Origin: Prevotellaceae bacterium
GTDB lineage: Bacteria; Bacteroidota; Bacteroidia; Bacteroidales; UBA932
Assembly: GCA_031279735.1 (NCBI GenBank)
Contig: JAITHX010000140.1
Coordinates: forward strand, 1-10,250
Direction: 5' to 3'
DNA length: 10,250 nt
Shown one piece after another: positions 1 to 5,310 of the stretch; position 1 is the first letter of the stretch, and each line of letters starts with the position of its first letter. The notes below the pieces were generated by a model. It saw nothing but the letters and a program-made list of their open reading frames with translations. It was not told the DNA's origin and searched no databases. Position numbers and translations under genes: made by a program.

Positions 1-126
1 CATTGTCCTCTAACCGCCTTATATTCGCTTAAGTATGCGGAGTTTTATTCTTAATGCAGAATTTTCCCTTGCGCGGAAGCCGACCGAATTCCGCCTGATA
101 TTTTGCCGACTTGACGAAAATTTTTT

Positions 127-190
127 CCATTTTTACGTGTAACTTTACGAACGCCTGCTCAGGCGTCCGTAAAGTTATAGGTAAAAATGG
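127..190. repeat. 64-bp near-perfect palindrome
   Basis: The two 32-nt arms (127-158 and 159-190) are reverse complements at 28 of 32 positions by hand alignment, with essentially no loop. The ends are CCATTTTTAC and GTAAAAATGG and the centre is ACGCCTG/CAGGCGT. Such a structure could extrude as a cruciform or form a long hairpin in RNA from either strand. It lacks a terminal U-run directly after a short GC stem, so it is not a typical intrinsic terminator. A miniature inverted-repeat or REP-like element is possible; the sequence alone does not decide. Confidence 0.85.
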
Positions 191-198
191 GAGAAATC

Positions 199-281
199 TT
201 ATCCGCAATTTTAATTATTTCGTTATTAATCATAAAATTGTCTATTATTAATTGCGAATTCAGAACTCCGGTTGTGGATAA
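199..281. other. Pair of DnaA-box-like 9-mers around an AT-rich spacer
   Basis: The minus strand at 273-281 reads TTATCCACA, the classical DnaA-box consensus. The plus strand at 199-207 reads TTATCCGCA, one base different. They face each other across about 65 bp that is very AT-rich. This arrangement is seen, but binding or origin function is only inferred: no dnaA, dnaN or gidA gene lies in the window, and a true oriC usually has more boxes. A chance pair or a DnaA-titration site are the alternatives. Confidence 0.3.
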
Positions 282-393
282 CATCTTACGTCTAATACAT
301 ACCATTTTATGAAAAGCATATCGCAAAGTGATACTGTCGCGAAAATAATCCGCTTAGGGATGTCTCCTGAAAGCCCCGCTAGGGGCGACACTT

Positions 394-510
394 TAATTAA
401 TTGTTAATTGTTAATTGTTAATTGTTAATGCCTGCGGCTCAGTATCTCCGTTTCACTCCACCCGTCCGATAGGCATTAACAATTAACAATTAACAATTAA
501 CAATTAATTA
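394..510. repeat. Perfect 40-bp inverted repeat made of TTAATTG heptamers
   Basis: The arms are 394-433 and 471-510 and are exact reverse complements; the loop is 434-470. Each arm contains tandem copies of a heptamer (TTAATTG, or CAATTAA on the other strand) and ends at the loop in AATGCCT/AGGCATT. The heptamer is not a multiple of three and contains TAA, so every reading frame that enters it stops within about 21 nt. The structure would form a long AU-rich hairpin in RNA. Confidence 0.9.
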
Positions 511-540
511 CGAACGGTTCATTTCTCCCCGCGTCCGACA

Positions 541-579
541 GGCATTAACAATTAACAATTAAAAATTAACAATTAAAAA
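541..579. repeat. Third heptamer run, abutting the S41 stop codon
   Basis: This run of AATTAAC-type heptamers, with an AATTAAA variant inside, follows the same GGCATTAAC junction as the run at 472-510. The sequences preceding the two junctions (449-471 and 516-540) also resemble each other, so 449-510 and 516-579 look like diverged copies of one unit about 69 bp apart. The TAA stop of the S41 protease gene on the minus strand (575-573) lies within this run. Confidence 0.8.
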
Positions 580-1919
580 TGATATGCGGCGCTGAAGGTT
601 TGCGGCGAACACAGTACGATTATTTCGGGTTCGTGGACGGCGACGCCGTTCAGATTTTCGGTGTATTCTCGCCCGATACCATTGTAATAGGCTATGCGGG
701 ACAAGTCTTTTCGTTTCTCCTTGATGCTTTGCCCGCTGTCGGCGCGACCGAAAAAAGGTCTGAACATGAAGTCGCCCAAACGATAGTCGGTGTTGTTGGA
801 TGCGTTGTACTGTTCGATGGATTCCACTCCCCATTTATTCAGCAGCAGAGGCGACAGCAGACGGTTATACTCTGCCGGAGATTCGTAGTCGAGATATTTG
901 TCGCCGTACAGCATATAGAGCAGCGGCAGGCAGAGCGGGGTCATTCCGCCTCCGTTTTCGCGCAGGTCGATAATCAGATGTTCGGACTGCTGTTCTTTCA
1001 TGGCGTTCAACAGTCCGCAGAAGGTGGAATACAGAGCGGGAATGTTTCTTATGGCTTCGTCGTCGTCCTTTGGACGCGGGACGCGAAGCGCATGTTCGTA
1101 CACCGAGTTCAGATTCACGTCCAGATAATTCCGCGAATTTTTCGCCACTTCCTCCACCATTTCCCGCGATGCCGTTGCGTTCCATGCGAAATAGCCCGCC
1201 CGTCGCTTGTCGGCTGTTTCCAGCATCCGTGCATGCATAAGATTGTTCTCCTCGTTCAGTTTCAACGCGGAACGCGCCTGAACGTATTCCGGAGCATCGA
1301 CGTAGCTCACTTCGGCGGTTATCGCGGTTCCGTTCGGCTGCCGCAGGGTCAGTTTCAATCGGGAGGAATGAGCGTTAAACAGCAATGCGGCATCTTTTTC
1401 GCTCCGAAGCAGGCGGCATAGTTCATAATATTCTCCGTATCTGTTTTCGGCGGCGCGTATTCTTTTCGCCTCGACCAACAGGGAGTCTATGCTAGTGTCG
1501 TTTATCGACAGCAGTTCGCATCCCGTATATTTTTCGTATTCCCGCGCGGCGGCGGCGACGAATATTCCATCGACGGCTATTTTAAGTTTGAGCGGCAATG
1601 ATTTGTTCTGCCCTGTTGATTCCTCCTCGTTTGAATGGATAGTTGTATGTCCGTCGCCCAGCGCGGCGACGAAATTAGAGAGCATTTCGGCGAACTGCCG
1701 GCGAGTGGTCTGAGCGGAAATGCCGTTGCGCAGATTTTGGGCGCGGCGTTTAAACTCCATTCGTCCTCCGAAAGCGGAATAGGGATCGGGATGCGTCTCC
1801 TCGACATAACGGATGAAGGTGTTGAAGTCGTCCTTCAGTTGGCTGTCTTGAGCGGCAAGCGCAGTCGCGGCAAACAGGATAAGGGCGGCAATCGAGATTC
1901 TTTTCATTTTCATTTTCAT
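573..1919 (-). CDS. S41-family peptidase, secreted, C-terminally truncated (probable pseudogene)
   Basis: The N-terminus has lysines, a hydrophobic core and an ALA-A-Q signal-peptidase site around residues 22-24, so the protein is probably exported to the periplasm or outer envelope. The conserved S41 core is visible: GDGHTT in the N-terminal half, the strand LIIDLRENGGG (Asp318-Gly325) and the nucleophile loop SPQTFSAA with predicted catalytic Ser443. The protein ends only five residues later. In Ser-Lys S41 enzymes the general base lies some 25 residues beyond the serine, so that base and the end of the domain are missing. The stop codon falls inside a heptamer repeat run, which points to truncation by repeat insertion or a deletion rather than a natural end. 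Four in-frame starts (GTG 1925, ATG 1919, 1913, 1907) lie in a hexamer repeat; the last gives the most ordinary signal peptide. The substrate cannot be predicted. Confidence 0.8.
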   Translation of the reverse strand: MKMKMKRISIAALILFAATALAAQDSQLKDDFNTFIRYVEETHPDPYSAFGGRMEFKRRAQNLRNGISAQTTRRQFAEMLSNFVAALGDGHTTIHSNEEESTGQNKSLPLKLKIAVDGIFVAAAAREYEKYTGCELLSINDTSIDSLLVEAKRIRAAENRYGEYYELCRLLRSEKDAALLFNAHSSRLKLTLRQPNGTAITAEVSYVDAPEYVQARSALKLNEENNLMHARMLETADKRRAGYFAWNATASREMVEEVAKNSRNYLDVNLNSVYEHALRVPRPKDDDEAIRNIPALYSTFCGLLNAMKEQQSEHLIIDLRENGGGMTPLCLPLLYMLYGDKYLDYESPAEYNRLLSPLLLNKWGVESIEQYNASNNTDYRLGDFMFRPFFGRADSGQSIKEKRKDLSRIAYYNGIGREYTENLNGVAVHEPEIIVLCSPQTFSAAYHF

Positions 1920-1924
1920 TTTCA
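1901..1924 (-). repeat. Hexamer microsatellite (TGAAAA)x4 over the S41 start codons
   Basis: Four perfect tandem hexamers create a Met-Lys dipeptide ladder at the N-terminus of the S41 gene. Each unit adds an in-frame ATG, so gain or loss of units changes the number of lysines before the signal-peptide core and the choice of start, without shifting frame. Slippage is plausible for such a repeat but is inferred. Confidence 0.85.
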
Positions 1925-1975
1925 CATTGTATTATTGATAGTTAATAAATTCCGTCGCGTTTTCGTTTCAGGGTA

Positions 1976-1983
1976 CAAAGATA
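1976..1983 (-). promoter_or_regulatory. -7 element of the S41 gene promoter
   Basis: The minus strand reads TATCTTTG, an exact match to the Bacteroidetes -7 consensus TAnnTTTG, about 57 nt upstream of the first ATG. No clear TTTG is present at the expected -33 distance; that region is A/T-rich (ACTTTTACTTTTC), so the promoter may be weak or need an activator. Transcription would start near 1969 and run leftward. Confidence 0.5.
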
Positions 1984-1994
1984 CAATCCATTTT

Positions 1995-2026
1995 TTTGAA
2001 AAGTAAAAGTTTTTGTTTTAATTTTG
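1995..2026 (+). promoter_or_regulatory. Bacteroidetes-type promoter for pbp1A
   Basis: TTTG at 1995-1998 and TAATTTTG at 2019-2026 are spaced 20 nt apart and match the -33/-7 pattern of the Bacteroidetes primary sigma factor. Transcription would begin around 2032, leaving a leader of about 18 nt before the ATG at 2050. The element sits back to back with the S41 -7 element, so the two promoters share about 40 bp. Confidence 0.7.
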
Positions 2027-2049
2027 CGGATTGGAAATTTAATGTGGAT

Positions 2050-4383
2050 ATGAATATAAGAAAGATTGTGATTCGTTTGATTTGGTGTGTGACATTGTTG
2101 CCTTTCGTCTTTGTTTCGATTATGATTGTTCTTGCGAACTGGAGCGTGTTCGGTGCTATGCCAACGTTCGAGGATTTGGAGAATCCTCAAAGCGAACTTG
2201 CAACGGAGATTTACGCGGAGGACGGTTCGGTGAGCGGTCCGGTAAAATATGCGCTTATGGGCAGATACGCGGTGAAGAATCGTTTGAGTATAGATTATAA
2301 GGAATTGTCGCCGAATCTTATCAAGGCGCTTATCGCTACGGAGGACGCTCGGTTTACCAATCATTCGGGCATAGACTTTCGAAGTCTGGGACGAGTGCTG
2401 TTCAAAACGGTATTGGGCGGCAACACGAAGTCCGGCGGCGGCAGCACAATCACACAGCAGCTGGCGCTGAATCTCTTTTCGGAACGCAGCGACAATACGG
2501 TGAGGCGAATGATACAGAAACTGCAGGAATGGGTTACGGCGGTGAAACTCGAAAGAAACTACACGAAGTCGGAAATAGTCACCATGTATTTCAACACTGT
2601 GGATTTCGGCTACAACTCTTTCGGCATCCGCACCGCCTCGCAGACCTATTTCAGCAAGTTTCCAAAGGATTTGACTGTTGAGGAAGCGGCGCTGCTCGTG
2701 GGGCTGCTCAACGCGCCTTCGCGCTACAATCCGGTCAGAAACAGAGAGCGCTCCAAACAGCGACGGGATTTGGTGATAAGACAGATGGCAAAGTACGGCT
2801 ATCTGACGCCCGAACAGCGCGATTCGATAACGGCGATACCTATACATCTGAATTTTAAACGTTCGGACCACAATACGGGTTACGGAACTTATTTCCGCGA
2901 AATGCTGCGACGCACGATGAAGATGACCAAGCCGGACTTGAAAAACTATCGTTTCAGGACTTATGAGGATTATGCGGCGGATTCGATTCAGTGGGAGCGC
3001 AACCCGCTGTTCGGATGGTGCAACAAGAACACGGTGAACGGAAAACCTTATAACATCGACCGCGACGGGCTGAAGATTTACACAACCATCAACTGGCGAA
3101 TGCAGCAGTATGCGGAGAATGCGGTGGAGGAACATCTGGCTAAGGAGTTGCAGCCTAATTTCAACGAAAGGCGCAAGACCCGCAAACGCTTCCCGTTCGG
3201 CAACGACGTGTCGGAAGCGACGGTGAACGAAAGCATAAGGCGTTCGATGCGCAACAGCGACAGATACAAAGAAATGAAGAAAGCCGGATATTCGGAAGCC
3301 GCAATATTTAAGACTTTCGGCGATACGGTGAGGATGACCGTCTTTTCGTGGCGAACCAAGAGTCATGAAATAGACACTGTTATGACGCCTCGCGATTCGA
3401 TTCTCTACTACAAGTCGATTCTTCGGGCGGCGTTCATGGCGATGGAACCCGTCACGGGAAAGATTCGGGCATACGTAGGCGGCCCTGATTTCAAGTTTTT
3501 CAAGTTCGACAATACCTGGCAGGGACGGCGACAGATAGGCTCGACCATCAAACCGTTTCTCTACACTCTGGCTTTGCGCGACGGAATGTCGCCCTGCGAC
3601 AAGGTGCTCAATCAGCAGCAGTTCGTCAAGATACCGGGCAAAGCCGAACCGTGGACGCCCAGAACTTCCGAACGCGAGGGTTACATCAACAGGGCGATAA
3701 CGCTGAAGCTGGCTCTGTGTTTGAGCAGCAACAATGTGTCGGCGTTTCTCATACAGCGGTTTCCGCCGGCGCGGCTGATAGAGTTCTGTCGCCGTTTCGG
3801 ACTGACGAGCTACATGGATGCGGTGCCGGCGCTCTGTCTCGGCGCCACCGACATGTCTCTATTTGAAATGGTTCCCGCCTATAACGTGTTTCCAAGTCGG
3901 GGGATGCACATCTACCCGCATTTCGTGTCGCACATCGAGGACAAGTACGGCAACCGGCTGGCAACGTTCGTTCCCGACAAGACAAACGAGGCTATCGACG
4001 AACAGACGGCCTACAAGGTTATTCAGCTTATGAAGGGAGTTATTCTCAGAGGCACCGGCGCAAGAGTGAAACAGTATCTTCCCAAGTCGGAAGTGGCAGG
4101 AAAAACCGGAACCACGAACGATAATTCCGACGGCTGGTTTATCGGTTACGTACCCAAGCTCACTGTGGGCGTATGGGTTGGAAACGAGGACAGAGGCGCG
4201 TATCTGCTGGGCGACGGCGCGAGAATGGCGCTGCCTGTATGGGGGAAGTTCATGGAAAAAGTGATTGCCGACAAGCGATTAAGCATCAATGCCACCGACG
4301 CTTTCAGCGTTCCTCCGGGCATCAGCCTTTCGGATTTCGACTGTACGGATATAGACAGAAACAATGACAATGACAATTATTGA
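2050..4383 (+). CDS. mrcA: Class A penicillin-binding protein (PBP1A type), glycosyltransferase/transpeptidase
   Basis: This 777-residue protein polymerises lipid II into glycan strands and cross-links their peptides at the outer face of the inner membrane. A short cytoplasmic N-terminus is followed by one membrane segment (about residues 8-30). The GT51 domain shows EDARFTNHSGID with catalytic Glu98 and GGSTITQQ (Ser132-Gln137). The transpeptidase domain has all three motifs: STIK (Ser498, Lys501), SSN (559-561) and KTGT (685-688). Length and order are normal for the family, so both activities should be intact. The start at ATG 2050 is chosen because an upstream in-frame TTG (1996) lies inside the promoter. 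Its last 20 nt overlap the following lipoprotein gene. The symbol mrcA is by family resemblance; Bacteroidetes genomes usually carry several paralogues. Confidence 0.95.
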   Translation: MNIRKIVIRLIWCVTLLPFVFVSIMIVLANWSVFGAMPTFEDLENPQSELATEIYAEDGSVSGPVKYALMGRYAVKNRLSIDYKELSPNLIKALIATEDARFTNHSGIDFRSLGRVLFKTVLGGNTKSGGGSTITQQLALNLFSERSDNTVRRMIQKLQEWVTAVKLERNYTKSEIVTMYFNTVDFGYNSFGIRTASQTYFSKFPKDLTVEEAALLVGLLNAPSRYNPVRNRERSKQRRDLVIRQMAKYGYLTPEQRDSITAIPIHLNFKRSDHNTGYGTYFREMLRRTMKMTKPDLKNYRFRTYEDYAADSIQWERNPLFGWCNKNTVNGKPYNIDRDGLKIYTTINWRMQQYAENAVEEHLAKELQPNFNERRKTRKRFPFGNDVSEATVNESIRRSMRNSDRYKEMKKAGYSEAAIFKTFGDTVRMTVFSWRTKSHEIDTVMTPRDSILYYKSILRAAFMAMEPVTGKIRAYVGGPDFKFFKFDNTWQGRRQIGSTIKPFLYTLALRDGMSPCDKVLNQQQFVKIPGKAEPWTPRTSEREGYINRAITLKLALCLSSNNVSAFLIQRFPPARLIEFCRRFGLTSYMDAVPALCLGATDMSLFEMVPAYNVFPSRGMHIYPHFVSHIEDKYGNRLATFVPDKTNEAIDEQTAYKVIQLMKGVILRGTGARVKQYLPKSEVAGKTGTTNDNSDGWFIGYVPKLTVGVWVGNEDRGAYLLGDGARMALPVWGKFMEKVIADKRLSINATDAFSVPPGISLSDFDCTDIDRNNDNDNY

Positions 4384-5266
4384 ATCGCCGACAAAAAGTT
4401 TGCTTTGTATCCTGCTTTTGCTTTTGCTTTCGTCGTGCAGCGAACGGGTTATTGTCAGCGACGCGGATTCGCTGGGTTTGCGCTTCAGGGTGAAAACGAT
4501 GAACGAGAGTTTTCATTTGGCTAACAATTCGTTCGACAACGTGCTGCTGCACCGGAAGATTTACGAGTACAAATATGAATTTGACGGGGATTGCAGATTC
4601 AAGACAATCGAGAAGAAACTGTTTTCCGCCGAAAACGAAATCTTCGATCCGATTGCCGATTCTCTCGCCGCCGATTCGAAGCGCAGTCCCGCGTTCTCGT
4701 CTATCAAGGATCCTGAATATGCGATGATAAAGTTCCGATACTTTGCGGATACGGCACTGATGCAGGAGTTTTTCGACCGGCGGGGCAACCGTCTGTCCTA
4801 CATCGAACATCGCATCAGGAACGGAAAGCCGGCGGGCGAAGAAAAGTATTCCGATGCCGGCACGCTGATTTATAAGGCGGTGTTCTGGTACGATTCGCAA
4901 AACAGACTTAAGAGCAAAACGGTGTTTTACCCTGCCGCCTATTCCGAATCGCAGTATGTTTATTCGTCGGGCGAAAAGTTTGAAATGAACAGCGACTTCA
5001 ATTACAGATATAAATTCGACCTCGAAGGGAAAACCGTGAAGAAGAACAAGTACAGCGGGACGAAACTTCTTTCGGAGACGAATTATTCGTACAACATTCA
5101 CGGCGACGTGGTTTCGGAACGGGAAACGAGCGCCGACGGAGATTTGCGCAAAACCCTGTTCGAATATACCTACGACGAGCGGAACAATTGGACAGTGTGT
5201 GTGGAGCGGGATTTACTGGGAAATATATTTGTTAAAAAAAGGGAAATATCCTATTTTCCTGATTGA
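4364..5266 (+). CDS. Putative lipoprotein with YD-like repeats
   Basis: I do not recognise a named family. The 300-residue product starts with a lysine, a run of leucines and a lipobox LSSC, giving a predicted lipidated Cys25; a serine and glutamate follow it. The body is rich in short strands with Tyr/Phe-aromatic and Asp-Gly or Asn-Arg turns (for example YEYKYEFDGD, FFDRRGNRL, FEYTYDERNNW), reminiscent of YD/RHS-type or YwqK-like beta repeats. No catalytic motif is visible. The gene overlaps the end of pbp1A by 20 nt (14 nt if ATG 4370 is used), which suggests co-transcription and possibly translational coupling, and hence a role at the envelope near the PBP. A partner or modulator of peptidoglycan synthesis is one guess; a general surface lipoprotein is the alternative. 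Confidence 0.8.
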   Translation: MTMTIIESPTKSLLCILLLLLLSSCSERVIVSDADSLGLRFRVKTMNESFHLANNSFDNVLLHRKIYEYKYEFDGDCRFKTIEKKLFSAENEIFDPIADSLAADSKRSPAFSSIKDPEYAMIKFRYFADTALMQEFFDRRGNRLSYIEHRIRNGKPAGEEKYSDAGTLIYKAVFWYDSQNRLKSKTVFYPAAYSESQYVYSSGEKFEMNSDFNYRYKFDLEGKTVKKNKYSGTKLLSETNYSYNIHGDVVSERETSADGDLRKTLFEYTYDERNNWTVCVERDLLGNIFVKKREISYFPD

Positions 5267-5291
5267 CTTCGCTAAAAAACGTTTAATTTTG
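5263..5291 (+). promoter_or_regulatory. Bacteroidetes-type promoter for rel-mutS2
   Basis: TTG at 5263-5265 and TAATTTTG at 5284-5291 are 18 nt apart; the -7 element is identical to that of pbp1A. The TTG overlaps the lipoprotein stop codon. Transcription would start near 5297, only about 14 nt before the ATG at 5311, in a purely A-rich leader with no Shine-Dalgarno sequence. No terminator separates the lipoprotein from this promoter, so read-through from pbp1A is also possible. Confidence 0.65.
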
Positions 5292-5310
5292 CAGGAAAAT
5301 TAAAAAAAAA

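Larger units (their letters stand above)
1..572. other. Repeat-rich intergenic region without a convincing gene
   Basis: No open frame here resembles a known protein family. The stretch is AT-rich, especially 190-272, and carries a 64-bp palindrome (127-190), two DnaA-box-like 9-mers (199-207 and 273-281), a short GCCCC/GGGGC hairpin (373-386) and three heptamer runs (393-432, 472-510, 541-579). I looked on the minus strand for the missing C-terminal part of the S41 protease and saw no continuation: the only short open stretches (about 29-130 and 265-391) do not read as S41 sequence. The region behaves like a landing zone for small repeats rather than a coding region. Confidence 0.7.

Noticed and set aside
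373..386. GCCCC/GGGGC hairpin as a terminator
   Set aside because: The stem is only 5 bp and neither strand has a proper U-run after it.
393..580. CRISPR-like spaced repeats
   Set aside because: Repeats are 7-nt tandem runs in both orientations without regular 25-40 nt repeat/spacer alternation or cas genes.
579..1421. 280-codon plus-strand frame opposite the S41 gene
   Set aside because: Shadow of the protease gene, whose signal peptide and S41 motifs are clear.
1996..2049. TTG start at 1996 for pbp1A
   Set aside because: It lies in the -33 element and the added 18 residues do not resemble PBP N-termini; ATG 2050 gives a normal membrane anchor.
1942..3366. 474-codon open frame on the minus strand across pbp1A
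   Set aside because: Antisense shadow of the GT51 region; no recognisable domain and it would read through the pbp1A promoter.
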